DNA from: Balaenoptera acutorostrata
Lineage: Eukaryota; Chordata; Mammalia; Artiodactyla; Balaenopteridae
NCBI RefSeq assembly: GCF_949987535.1
Contig: NC_080067.1
Span: 47,924,910-47,988,909 of the forward strand
Reading direction: 5' to 3'
DNA length: 64,000 nucleotides
Shown here: one piece after another, positions 37,057 through 49,299 of the stretch
Layout of the letters: every line of letters begins with the position of its first letter
How positions within the stretch are numbered: the stretch's first letter is position 1
Notes under the pieces: model-generated
Seen by the model: only the letters and a program-made list of their open reading frames with translations
What the model was told of the DNA's origin: nothing
The model's database searches: none
Program-made: the position numbers and the translations under genes

Positions 37057-38585
37057 GAGGAGTGGGAAGTTAAAAGGAAACTATATTCAGCTTCTATCCG
37101 AACTATTCACTGACCCTCCCACGTAAAGAAACTAATCCAATTCAGTAATTGGCTTCTAAACAAATCTGTATTATGATCTTCATATTGAATTGAACCTAAG
37201 GTAGCTACAAAATTCTGATCATGCATCTTTCATTTCAGGCTTAAAACTGGCAGTAAAGCTTTTCAGCAAGATACAGGATAACTTCTAGAGGGCAAGATAA
37301 ACTTTAAATAGGAGTAGAATAAAGCAAGGTTTATTATTTCCTCATGGTAGAAAGTCGATCGTGAATATGAGAATTTCATTATTCTTAAAATTTCATCTTG
37401 AAATGGTACTTGCAAATTGCTCATTTCTTACACCAATAACTATAATATTTGCTATCTGTAGATGTGGTATTATATTAATTCACACATAAATCAATAATTT
37501 TAACATTCCTTAATCTTTGTTTATAGAAGTGGAATGAATTCAGTGTGTCTCATTAGGGACTTGTTTTTTCAAAGAAAAGATTAGGTAAGGCTTAGCAGAT
37601 GTAGAAAGAAATGAAAGTTAAGTTTTATAATTACAATGACTGAATTTCTAAGACATTTGTAGATACATTCCCCACATTTACCAAAATAGAGTATGTCATG
37701 TAAATTATTATGGAATCAAAGACATTAGAATTAATCAAAGATAATAGAGGAGATTCTTGGATATGATCTCATATAATCTCCTCATTTAACTGACAAGTAA
37801 TTATAGGTAGAAAGGTGGAATGAATTCACCTTTTACAGAATTTATCAGTGACAGCATTACATTCACATCTTTTTTTTTTTCCCCGCTATTGATCATGATC
37901 TGCTGTTTATTTCCTGAAAAGCTAAAGTCCAAGAAATAATTGCTGGTGGTTGAAGAGTTCTGTTCGGGTGAAGGGAGGGAGCTAGATTGAGATGATTATC
38001 CAGCGATTTACAATTCTTTCAACTGCTGGTCTGTATGTAAGACATATCTATATGTCTTTGAAACTAAGCATTTAAAGCATTTTATAATAATTGCAGAGAA
38101 ATTATTGGTATAAAAATCAGCTACTGGTATGTAGGTAAGTTAGTTTACTTTTGCATACATGCTGTCAGTATCCTTCCCTTCAGTCTCCTCCCTGCTCCCC
38201 ACCATTCTGATTCTCAACAGCCATCATTGATACCATGAATTCTCTTCCTGCTGGGGACAGCTATGGCCATCAAACTTGACTCAGGAAACTATTAATGAAC
38301 TTTCTTTTGCCCCTTTGTGCTTTTCTTTTAGTTTCTTCATGCAACAAAGAAATGGCTCCCTCTTGCCTTTAGAAAGGGAAGCCAAAGCATCTCCCAGTTT
38401 ACCTCTCTCACGGCCCCTGTGAAACATCTTTACTTTTCATCTTTTGGTTTCATTCATTTATTTGGTTGTACATATTCATTTATTGTTATATATTTATTTT
38501 TGAAAGTGATTAAGAAATAGGATACTGATATCACCAAGGTCTTTGAAAGTCCCTCTGTAAAGTTCACAATCAGATCCCACACTTT
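37057..38585. other. Non-coding DNA, nothing recognised
   Basis: AT-rich. A degenerate MIR-like patch may lie at 37765-37800 ('ataatctcctcatttaactg') but is too short to call. Confidence 0.45.
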
Positions 38586-38589
38586 TTAA

Positions 38590-39400
38590 TCTAAGGATAA
38601 TCTCTAATTTGAATGTTGTTATCATTCCCTTGCTTTACTTTATAGTTTACTACATGTGTATTGATTAGTAAAATACATACTGTTAATTTTGCAAGTTTGA
38701 GGTTTTATATAAGCAGCATCATACATTTAGTATTCCTCTGAGACTTATTTTATCACTCAACATTATATTTTTGAGATGCAATTATAATAATGTATAGGAC
38801 ATAGTGTATTCATTTCTACTGCTGCACACTGTTCTGTTTATGGATATACCACTATTCATTCTTCCGTTCTCCTTTCAAAATGCATTTCAGTTGTTTCCAG
38901 TTTCTTGTTATTACAAGCACTGCTGTTATGGTCATTCTTGTACAGGTCTTGGTTAATAAAAACAAGGGTTTCTCTAGGTTATAGACTTGTGAATTCGCTG
39001 GCTCAGGGTCTGATCTTAATAACTTTTACTAGGTAATATGAAATTGTTTTCCAAAGTGACTCTATTAAGGTTCTCTTTCATCTGTAATGAATGAAATTTT
39101 CTGGTGCTGTATCCTGGACTATTCTTGTCATTGCCTAACCTTTTAACTTTGCCAGGCTCATGGGTTTGATATGATTTCTTACTGTTGTTTTAAATGACAT
39201 TGTCCTGAATTCAAATGATATTGATCATTGTATTTATTGGCCATTCATACTTTCTCTTCTGTGGAATATCTGTGCTATTTTACTTTACCTTTTCTACTAC
39301 TTTATTTCCTATAGATTTGCATGAGTTATTCATTTGCTATCCAAATTGTCATATATGTAGCAAATAGGTTCTCCTTGTTTTTGCCTTAATTAGCAGCATT
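38590..39400 (-). repeat. Ancient L1 3' region, antisense
   Basis: The order 'ttatataagcagcatcatac', 'cactattcattcttccgttc', 'tcagttgtttccagtttctt', 'gttttccaaagtgactctat' and 'ttttaactttgccaggctca' matches the antisense of the old L1 3' end with ORF2 remnants. No frame survives. Confidence 0.6.
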
Positions 39401-40585
39401 TAAAGGGATAATCACTTTTTAAGAAATACCCATTCTATATGAATGAAAAGCACTTAAATATGTATTAGTTTAAAGAAATTTGTATACAGTTGAAAATAAG
39501 GGTGATTTAAAAAGGAAATAAAATTTATCTATAGGAAAGTCTATATTGATATCTTAGGGCCAGCTTCAAACTGTTAACATTAAAATGTTTCATTTTGATA
39601 ATATTTTAAAAGTTTTACTTTGACTATGCTCAATGTCTTATATATCTTACATATCTAAATAATAAACAGTTCCTGAAAATATATATACAAGAAATTTGTA
39701 GCACATTTACTCTATGAAAACAATAGTTGATATCCACCTGCTCCTTAACGCCTCCTTTAAAGGAAAATTTTGGTTGCATCCTGCCAACTTCTCTGATAAA
39801 AGTGAATATGATGGAAGAGTGAGGGAATCTCTGGTTTTAGAAAATGTTCAAGTGGAAGATTTTCAGGTCTGTAGCAATCTTTTTTTGGGTGAATTTAGCT
39901 TTTACCTATTTTTATTGTTGTACAGGATTTCTCTCCACCCCCATAAACATCCCACCCCCAACACATGTATACAGCCTAAATATTTTTTTCTATTATTCAA
40001 AAATGGAACTTTTCTTAATTGGTAACACATTTTTTCTCTAGTTTTGAGAGAAACTTTTATGGTTTTGAGAGGAAAAGATCTGACCCTCACTTTATCTTTT
40101 ATTTTGTAACTGAAACTTTTTAAGCAGATATGAAAATGCTGATTCTTACTGTTTTGTGATGAAAAAAAATAAGGGCACATAGCTGTCAGAAGGCAGTGAT
40201 TTTCAGTCAGCATCAGGCTTGGAAATATTCAAATCTGTGACCTGAAGGTGATAAACGTGAGTTGCCTTCACCCAGTAGCAATCCCGTGAGTTTATTTCTT
40301 TATCATTTGATTGTCTTAAACTGAGTTAGAAACAGTCTATCATTTTTATGTCAAAATACATCTTTCTTTGTAACCTTTAAACTAAGTAAAAATATTTTCA
40401 AAAATTATCTTCTTTTGTAAATAAAATCTCTTATCATTTGGATTTTAGCTTATTTGGGGAATGGTATTCATCACTGTTATAAATTATATGTTTAGGAAAA
40501 TAATTTGCTTTGTGAAAATGTGGGAAAATAAATGGTATAATGATTTAATTATGTGATTCAGGTATATAATATACAATGCTTTGAT
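39401..40585. other. Non-coding DNA, nothing recognised
   Basis: AT-rich. Frames at 39714-40025 (+) and 39902-40213 (-) overlap in opposite directions and have no domain. Confidence 0.5.
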
Positions 40586-40589
40586 TGGA

Positions 40590-40765
40590 ACACCATTTCT
40601 TGAATGACCTAGACCTACATACAAATTTTGGCTCCCCACATATCACCTTGATGATCTTGAAAAGTTATTTAATTTCTCTGAGCCTTATTTCCTAATCAGT
40701 AAAATGGGGTTAGTATGGGACACTCATCACAGAGTGTTTCTGACCATTAAACAGACACCATACAT
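40590..40765 (+). repeat. MIR SINE fragment
   Basis: 'tgatcttgaaaagttattta', 'tctctgagccttatttccta' and 'cagtaaaatggggttagta' match the MIR core. Confidence 0.75.
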
Positions 40766-40834
40766 GAACCGGAAGCTCTGGGGGCAAGAAGACTTCCACA
40801 TTCCATAGCAACGGAAGGTTATATTTAACAACTG

Positions 40835-41215
40835 GCCAGCAAGCAATTAGGAACAACCTAAATGTCTCTCAGGGAATATATAGCTGAAATGTCAAGTATT
40901 TATGTTATGGACTACTATCTGGCAAATAAAATGGGAGACATTATTTTATATTAACACCAGAGGTAGAAAAAAATATAATGTTAGATAGAAAAGCAGGTTA
41001 ATGAGAATAGACACACAGAAACATACACACAAAAACTCTGTATGTATTGTTTCTGAATATATTTATAGCTGGCAAAAATATAAAGTCAGAAACCGGAAAA
41101 ATACATGTTAAACTGATTATGATAGTTTTCTCAGGGATATTAATGAAGAAATGGAACTGGGGATGAGTGCAAATGAGATCTCAAATTTTTATGTAAATTT
41201 TTTTTTTTGCTTAAA
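40835..41215 (+). repeat. Old L1 3' end, sense
   Basis: 'gaacaacctaaatgtctctc', 'ttatggactactatctggca', then 'tttctcagggatattaatga' and 'tttttatgtaaattttt' follow the C-terminal and 3' UTR order of old sense L1s. Confidence 0.5.
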
Positions 41216-41229
41216 AAGTTTGAAGCAAA

Positions 41230-41348
41230 AATATACATATATGTACACCCAAATATAAATACTTACATATATATATACATAAATACATACATATATATAC
41301 ACTGTGTGTGTATATATGCATATATATTATATACACATATATATATGA
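41230..41348. repeat. (TA)n/(CATA)n simple repeat
   Basis: Repeated TACATATATATACA, GTGTGTATATATGC and TATATACACATATAT blocks; low complexity with local palindromes. Confidence 0.9.
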
Positions 41349-41769
41349 AATAAAAGCCACAGGATGAAACAAGAGACTTTGAGGTTAAAATCTAAAATTA
41401 ATAGTTCTAAAGAAAAAAATGATAATCCTGTCTTTTCTTCTCTTCTTCCACCCTCTCTCCTCACTATTTTATGTTTTTTATTTCATAATTTTCTTTTTCA
41501 AACAGATGTTATATGTTATTCTATTTCCGTAAATATATTCTTTTGAATCCATTCCTTTTAACTTTTGTATAATATATTCTCATGTGAATTTACCACAATT
41601 TATGTATAACTTCCCTTAGTAATAAAATTTCACTCTAAAGTACAGTGGTGCACCAGCTAAACTTACCCATGTCTCCTTGGGGTCAGGTTGAGAAAACATG
41701 ATTCTCTTGATCTTATAATCTCCTCAAACCATGCTGATTTCTATGCTGTCTTTATATCAGAATTCCACA

Positions 41770-43115
41770 AAGAAGTTTCAATTCTTCTCCCAGTCTGTCT
41801 TGAACCAATTGTTCATAGGCATTTGTCTCCTCTACTCTGTCAAAGCTGCTATAATCCAGGACACCAAGACCCTTAATTTGCTAAATGTGAGAATCTATTC
41901 CATTTCATCTTACTCATTGGAAACATTTCACATGGGTTATCAGACACCTTCTTTTCTGCATTTGATTTCCAGGATACCACATTCTCCTGGTTTTCCTTCT
42001 ACTGAACTGGCTGTTCCTTTCCATTCACTTGCACTGAGTTCCCTGCATTTCCCCAAACTCCTAACTTTTAATGATCAGGGTGTGGTAATTTATCATTATC
42101 TGCATTCACTTATTAGTTGAGTTTATCTGTTTTACTTGGCTTTATATGTCTTCTGTATGCTGATGACTCCAGAATTTATGTATCTAATGTTGTCCTCTAC
42201 ATAATCCCAGATATATATATATATACATATATGTAATAATCTGTTCAATATTTCCACTTGTATATCTAAAATATATCTTAAACTTACTAGGCCTAATATC
42301 AAACCCCTTGTCTTCCCCTGAAAACCTCCTCCTCTGGTCATTCTCTCCATCTCAATAAATGTCTAATCTGTTCTTTCATATCTTCAGGTCAGAAATCTTA
42401 TAGTCATCCTTGACTATTCTTCTTCTCTTAAACACACAAACCACGTCAGCAAATCTGTTGGCATTCCCTTTTAAACATACTCAAAATCCAACCACTTCTC
42501 ACCATCTAACTCTATGAAGTTCTGAAACTCTGTTATCCCTCCTTTATATTATAACTTGTCTCCTTACCGTTTGTGCCCAATACCTTAGGCAGAATGATCT
42601 TTTCTTAAACATAGGTCAAATCATTGTATGCCTCTCCTCAAAACTCTCCAGTGGCTTCCCATGTAAAACAAGTAAGTTCAGACTCTTGTGACCTTCAGGC
42701 TTCCCATGATCTGCTCTCCTTATTTCTGTAAACTCACCTTTATGATTTTTTTTTTTTTCTCTCAGTTAACATCCTCACAATTCCTCCAACTAGACATGGT
42801 CCTTGAATAATACTTTTGCATCAATTTTTCTTTCAATCTGGAATATTCCTCCCTATATCCTTTCAGGTTTTTGTTCAAAAGTCATATTCTCCATGACACC
42901 TTCTCTGATTATTCTATTTAAAATTGCATATCCCAATCATCTGCCTTATTTTTTCATTAATACTTATTACTAAATCTATTTCTATCTATATCTGTATTTC
43001 TATGTGTGTATTACTTATTTATATTTTGTCTCTTAACTCAGTAACATGTTGATTTTGGTTGTGATAATATCACATATGAGGAGCTCAAAGTATTTTGTTG
43101 AATGAATAAATGCGT
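41770..43115 (+). repeat. Long LINE-2 copy, sense
   Basis: About 1.3 kb of L2 from the reverse-transcriptase region to the 3' tail. Landmarks in order: 'cagtctgtcttgaaccaatt', 'ttccaggataccacattctc', 'tatgctgatgactccagaat' (the remnant of the YADD catalytic motif), 'agtcatccttgactattctt', 'tctccagtggcttcccatg', 'atctggaatattcctcccta', 'gacaccttctctgattattc', and the tail 'ttgttgaatgaataaatgc'. L2 encodes a CR1-clade reverse transcriptase; every frame here is broken. A short TA patch at 42210-42235 interrupts it. The 129-codon frame at 41731-42120 is not the native L2 frame. Confidence 0.85.
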
Positions 43116-43264
43116 AAATGTTCAAAAAGTACAAATCTATTGGTTTGGTCTAATTCTACATGGAATTAGAAGCTTGTTTAAATTCAAAGGGATAAGAAAA
43201 TGCAAGTTATTCTAAAAAGAAGTAATCACTTCACAGAAGTAAAACTGAAAAAACTATAACAATA

Positions 43265-43365
43265 TTTATTAGTAAACATGTAGAGAAAAGGGCACTCATA
43301 TATTGCTAGTGTGAATGTGGAATATTATAGTCTTTTTGGAAATCAATCTTACAACATCAGCTAAC
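43265..43365 (+). repeat. Short old L1 fragment, sense
   Basis: 'gtagagaaaagggcactcat', 'atattgctagtgtgaatgtg' and 'tctttttggaaatcaa' match the L1 ORF2 C-terminal stretch. Confidence 0.6.
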
Positions 43366-44620
43366 TTTAAAACTACTCACTGAATACACATTTGCTGGAC
43401 AATTGAATAAAGAGACATACCATACTTTATGCTAAATTAGCAGTAGTAATATTTCATATTTTTAATATAATATGATTTCTAAATTTTAATCATGGATATG
43501 AATCTTCAAATTATAATAATTCTGGTAAATTTTGTGCAGGTAGAAATTAGACAATTTGATTTCTAGAATTCCTTCAACTCTGAAGTGTTCTGACACTTTC
43601 CAAGACCCTGAATAACAGCTAAACTGATTTAAAAATCAGATTTAATAGTATATGATAACCTATATAGATATTCAATAGGATTACTGAAAATATTAAGAAA
43701 AACTACAGATAATTACTTCAAGTAAGTTTAGATTAAATAGATAGGAAAATTTCATAGTCTTCTAATAAAGACTATGTAATCAGCAATTTAGTATTAATGC
43801 CTTTCAATGAAAGTGCCAAATTTCTAAAATAAGCTTGTATTAGCATTTTACTTCTCTTTACTATTCAGTTACAATTAATCTCTATAATCAGATCTTCAGC
43901 TTTATTTTAAACTCATCTTCAGGAATTGATACCTATTTTGGTTTCTGAATCATGTACCTTCTCTCTGAAATTTAATATTTAATAGGCCAGCTCTTAATTA
44001 TCTGGAATTCCTAGATATCTAGATTTTCATAAAAATAATATTGAAGTTTGGGTATAATATTTCTAAATGTCAGATGGAACCAATAGAGTTAATAATAAAA
44101 GATCTATACCAGGTAACTGATTTGACAAATGTTGCTCTGAGTTCTTTTATCAATACAATGTGATATAATTTGTATAATTTTATTTGCCTTGAAGCTATTG
44201 TTGATAAGCATATTTATTGTTAATTAAAATAATGTGAAGATATTTCCAATTTTCATCTATTAGTCATGTCATAAGCTTCAGTTTAGAAAAAAAATTCTAT
44301 ATAAAACTTTTCTACATATTACATGTATAACATATAGCAGATAAATATTTTAGGTTTTATTTTTTATCTCATGTTTGTTCTTAACCTGTGGCTTCTGGAG
44401 TTTGAAGGATTGTGTTTCATGATCTGCTTTTCTAAGACCCTCCAATAACCCAAATTTAAGCAGAGGATTGTTGTTAACTTTATTTTAAATTCAGTTCAAT
44501 ATCATATGCAGAGACCACTAACACATCACTGTATCACAAAAGTTGCATGAAAATATATTTCAAAAATGGCTATGGCACGATCCAAAGTTCTTTCATTCAT
44601 GATTCTACCTGAGTTTACTC
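43366..44620. other. Non-coding AT-rich DNA, nothing recognised
   Basis: No repeat or open frame of note. Confidence 0.5.
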
Positions 44621-44627
44621 CTTAAGG

Positions 44628-44744
44628 AAATAACATTTTTTTGTGAACTTTAAGTATGAAAACAATAGGTTTGATTTTAATGGAAAAATAACATTTTTTT
44701 GTGAACTTTAAGTATGAAAACAATAGGTTTGATTTTAATGGAAA
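44628..44744. repeat. Perfect tandem duplication, 58 bp unit, two copies
   Basis: The sequence starting 'taacatttttttgtgaactt' at 44631 repeats from 44689. I find no mismatch across 117 bp counting the shared edges. Sequence on either side is single-copy. The identity implies a recent event or an assembly artefact. Confidence 0.97.
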
Positions 44745-45265
44745 TTACATTACTTTATAGAATGATATTAAAACAAATTCAGCAAATTCATCATTTATGC
44801 CCTTTGTTTTTATCTCTCATCATTAGCTAGGCTTAAGGCCTGAAATGAAATACATTCTCATCAGTCTTTCACTGACAGGGCACTTCCAATTGCATGCTGT
44901 GCTTGTATGCAATAGAACAGTGTGTGTGAACTTGACACTTTCATCACAAGATATGACTCCTGTTGAAATGATGTCTATGCCAGTCACAGAAACTATATAC
45001 TACAATTACAGCAGGAGCTCTGATTCTGTGAGTTCACCATAGAGATAATTGAACAAAGCTTTGTTCACCTTCAAAAAGGAAATTCTATCAACATTTGGGA
45101 TGGAGGGCAATAAACAATAGCATGAAACTCAGTTTACTTGGCATTCTGATAAGGATGATAAAATAATGCTCTTTTTTCTTTAGAGGAATTAAAATTGAAT
45201 TGATGGGATAAGTATCCTATAAACACCAACTTTTTTCTAAACAGCTTAAGGATTTTTGATACTCA
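44745..45265. other. Non-coding DNA, nothing recognised
   Basis: The 65-codon frame at 44845-45042 (+) has no recognisable family. Confidence 0.5.
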
Positions 45266-45271
45266 GTTCTA

Positions 45272-45415
45272 CCAAGCTTCATTTTATTGATCATCTACTA
45301 TTCACCATAGACTCTGAAAGATTCTGGGATACAAATAAGACTTACCCCTGCCTTCAGGGAGCTCATAGTCAGACATGATAAATATTTAAACAGATATTAA
45401 CAGTTAGTTATAACA
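45272..45415 (-). repeat. LINE-2 fragment
   Basis: 'cattttattgatcatctact', 'gattctgggatacaaataag' and 'ccttcagggagctcatagtc' match the L2 3' region in reverse complement. Confidence 0.6.
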
Positions 45416-46071
45416 AATTTTTGACTGTTTACTGAGAGTTGAAACATACCATGTATTCCTGTAAGCACAGAGATATTAAGAAGTGATCATGGAAGGTCTC
45501 CTGAAAGATAGTAAATTAAAGAGACACCTGAAGAAATCTCTCTGAACACTTACAAATGTGGTGCTTATACATTTCTGAAGTATTTAAATTATCCTGCATT
45601 TGTTACATTTCTTTCTTCCTCCCCTCCTCCCTCCCTGGTTTTAAGGAATTGGTTATTCACTCTATGCATTCTGTCACACCGATCTAAAACCCCGGATGTC
45701 ACATACTTCTGGAAAGGGCTCTTGAGCACGTTTCTGTCATTTTAATCTGAGGTAGAATGTGCCTGTGGACATCTTGTTCAGAAGCTGCTCTTTTACTCTT
45801 GCAAGAGCTAATTATCAAATATTTAGAAATTTAGCAAGCCAGTTTTGGGGGCTTGAAATCTACCATAGTGGTAGCATTTACACCATGGAAGTTGGTACAT
45901 GCTGGAAATCAACCCTACTATCCTTTCCCACAACCAATTTACTAGTGCACAACTAGGTATACCAAATGGGCCCAAGATTGGTAGCCTAGGCAGATAATAT
46001 TTTGGCATTCATTCAAACCAGTATTCTTATTTTTTCAACATTAATTCAGTGGAGCTATTGAGTGGTAGAGT

Positions 46072-46187
46072 GAGAGAGAGAGAGAAATATGAGCTCTTGA
46101 CAGGCTTGAGCTTTTCTGTATACTAAGCAATTTGGTGCTTTACCAGACTTTCTTATTCTACTAAAGAGAGAGAGAGAGAGAGAGAGT
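46072..46187. repeat. Two short (GA)n tracts
   Basis: GA runs at 46072-46086 and 46165-46187 separated by unique sequence. Confidence 0.9.
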
Positions 46188-46590
46188 GCAATGCTGCTTG
46201 ATATTTTGACCCTCTTTAGAAGACAATTTAACAAAATCCATGGTATCTAAAGCAGCATCTCAAATTTTTCCTTCTAATCATATGGTTTCCTCTCTGAGCG
46301 GAGCTCTGACACAGAGATTTGTCTCCATATTATTGCATTTCTACTCCTATACTTACTGTCCAATGATATTTTATCCCCTTTATAGAGCTGAGCACCAGAA
46401 ACTTCCAAGCTGGCCTCCTGTTTAATTTATCTTTGGTAGGAGATGCCTGAAGGTGGGCAGTGAGTCATAAGGCCTATCTGCTGGAGCTGTGTTGACTGCT
46501 GGTGACCTATTTTAACTGATAACTATTCTAAGATAATCCATAATGTTAATTGAGGTGCCTCTGTTATTTCATCTTTTCTACGCCTCTTTT
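46188..46590. other. Non-coding DNA, nothing recognised
   Basis: Single-copy looking sequence with no repeat or exon. Confidence 0.5.
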
Positions 46591-46593
46591 CAG

Positions 46594-46692
46594 TGTTGCC
46601 AGATAAAATACAATATTATTTGTTGTTTATCTGAAATTAAATTTTAACTGGGTGTACTGTACTTTAATTTTCTAAACCTGGCAACCCTACTC
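46594..46692. repeat. Small palindromic DNA transposon (MITE-like)
   Basis: It begins 'gtgttgccagataaaata' and ends 'tctaaacctggcaacccta'; the ends are inverted copies. The middle has 'ttgtttatctgaaattaaat', then 'ttaactgggtgtactgta'. This matches a well-known mammalian non-autonomous hAT-type family with fully palindromic structure; I am not certain of the family name. Confidence 0.65.
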
Positions 46693-47169
46693 CTCTCTAA
46701 GTTTCAGTCTGACCCGCCAGACAGACAACGGAATTTTGGAAAGATTATAAGCTTTTCAGATTTATAACCAAAGAAAGTGCAAGTGAGAGGGAGATGATCT
46801 TTCTAATCTGCTAGTTCTCTGTGGAAAATTGCTGAGGCTTACAAGCTTACCTCTAAAAATCCTATTTAAGAATGTGTTTTTAGTATACTTTAAGTTTGGA
46901 AAAGGAAAGTTTAAATTGGAAAACAAACATCTTTCTCAGAAAAAAAGATACAAACTCACTAAAAACAAAAAATAAGAATGAAGACTGAAATAACTTAAAA
47001 ATATAAAAGTGTTTTACTTAGAAGGAAATTTTCTAAGTTGTAATCTGTAATTTTAAATGAAAGCCTTTATATGCTATACCTTCATGTAATTATTTGGTAT
47101 TCCAACATGTGAGGTTTAGAACTTTAAAACATCTCGGTTTCAGTGTCTGGAAGCCTCGTTCTATGGAGC

Positions 47170-47440
47170 TGGTACTTTGCAGTGGTTAAATTGCAGGCTT
47201 TAGGATTGGTCAAGCTCAGTGTGAATTCTATCTTCATTTCCTCCCCACTGTGTGCCTTTGTGCAAATTCCTTAATTTTCTGTATCACAGTTTTCTCATCT
47301 CTAAAATGGCGGTAACCAAAGCACCTTACTCATAGAATTTTAGTGGGAAGGTACTGTGTATAATACACTTAGAATATGGTCTGGCATGAGATAGGTACTC
47401 AATACACATCAAATGTTATTATTATCATCATTATTATTTG
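47170..47440 (+). repeat. Nearly full-length MIR SINE
   Basis: 'gtgcctttgtgcaaattcct', 'ttttctcatctctaaaatgg', 'atatggtctggcatgagata' and 'ggtactcaatacacatcaaa', ending in an ATT-rich tail. It is the best-preserved MIR in the window. Confidence 0.8.
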
Positions 47441-48840
47441 ATAAAGGAAAGAATAGACACCAAATAATCAATGTGAAAAATGTGAAAATGGTTAACAAAG
47501 AGTGATTTTAAATGTTTACTATGTTCGAACACAGTGTAGAATATTCATGGTTTATGTTAGTATTTATGTAGTAAGTCCATGAAATAAACTGGAAAAGTCA
47601 GTGAAAAGTGTTCCAGCCATCTGCCTCGACAAGCTTTATGAAGTTTATCTTTTGTATTTGTTGGCAATAAATTGATGGAAAGACGAAAGAGCATACTTCC
47701 CATGTTAAAATTTGTATTCTTGATCGAGTCAATTTTAAATTACTAAGGATTTATTGAAATATCTTCATAGCTCAGCATATTCCTCTGTCGTTAATAATAT
47801 ACTTATAGAAGAAATGGCTAGCAGTCCACAATATCAATAGTTTTGTCAATTAAGATTATTGAAAAATACCATCGAAGTACAATCATAAATTGACTTAAGA
47901 ATAAAATGGAGGCTTTTTAACTGACATTTAAAAATTACTATTACTTTAGAAGAATGGCCTTATAGAAACTTAGCAACCTGCTTTTGTTTATAATTTTCTG
48001 ATTTTAGCTAGAATGCCTTTTCCAGTGGATCCACTTCCTACAGAATATATTAGTTCTTCTTTTCTGTTAGTTCATATGCACAGTATACAAGTAAATGGGA
48101 TTTTGTTTTCTAACAGGACACTAGCTCTGTAGCTTCTTAAACAATACTAACAACCACAGTGACATCTTACATGGACATACTTAAATAACAAGCAAAGTGA
48201 TATTTTAACATGGGCACATTTATGAGGGATCATTCTATTCAAGGTCCTCCTCCCTTTCTTTGGTGATCATGGAATATTTCTCCATGAGTTGTGGGGAATG
48301 ACAACTGTGGTCTTACATTTTTAATTCAGAAAGTTTTTGAGTGACCCAATATAATTTGTTTGTTAACTGTTTTTTTTAAAGGAAAGAAACCAAAAAAAGA
48401 AAGAAAGTCTGGTTTATCCTAGTTATCCTAGCAAAATTTGAGTGGATATAACATTCAAAATAAAGTACATTATACCTTTTAATGAAATAACTTGAGTCAG
48501 CATTTACCAAACAATTCTCAGTTTCTATACTGGTTTTCATTCACTATTTCTATTTCTTCTTCCCACATGGCCCTTTCCCTCTTTCTCACCCTAATTCCAT
48601 TTTCTACATGTTAAAAGGCTCTGATGAAAATTTTATTTTTACTGATATTTTCCTCATATTCCATGCCACAGAAAACATATTGGGCCAAACTGACTTTGGT
48701 TTTTATGGTGAAAATGCTTTTTACTACCTGGTTGCATTTTGGATTGTTTTAATTATCCTTGCTTTTAAAATGTTATTAGAATATTAATTCTAATATTTTT
48801 CTAATATTTTTTAAGTCTTTTCAATTTTTTCTCATATATT
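47441..48840. other. Non-coding AT-rich DNA, nothing recognised
   Basis: No repeat family or exon recognised. Confidence 0.5.
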
Positions 48841-48841
48841 T

Positions 48842-48912
48842 ACTGCTGTATCTAGAAGAGTATCTGTCACACAGGCTGTACTCAATACATTTGCTGAAAG
48901 TATTAATTGAAT
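48842..48912 (+). repeat. LINE-2 3' tail
   Basis: 'tatctgtcacacaggctgta', then 'ctcaatacatttgctgaaag' resembles the L2/MIR tail. Confidence 0.5.
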
Positions 48913-49299
48913 AAAACTGTGTATTGATGGGGTTTTTTTTAATTTTTATTTTATATCGGAGCATAGTTGATTCACAATGTTGTGTTAGTTTCAGGTGTAC
49001 AGCAAAGTGATTCAGTTATACATATATGTGTATCTACTCTTTTTCAAGTTCTTTTCCCATTTAGGTTATACAGAATATTGAGCAGAGTTCCCTATGCTAT
49101 ACAGTAGGTCCTTGCTGATTATCTATTTTAAATAAAGCAGTATGTATATACCAGTCCCAAACTCTCAATCTATCCCTTCCCCCCTACCTTCCCCCCCTGA
49201 GAACCATAAGTTTGTTCACTCAGTCCGTGAGTCTGTTTCTGTTTTGTAAATAAATTCATTTGTATCATTTATTTTTTTAGATTCCACTTATAAGCAATA

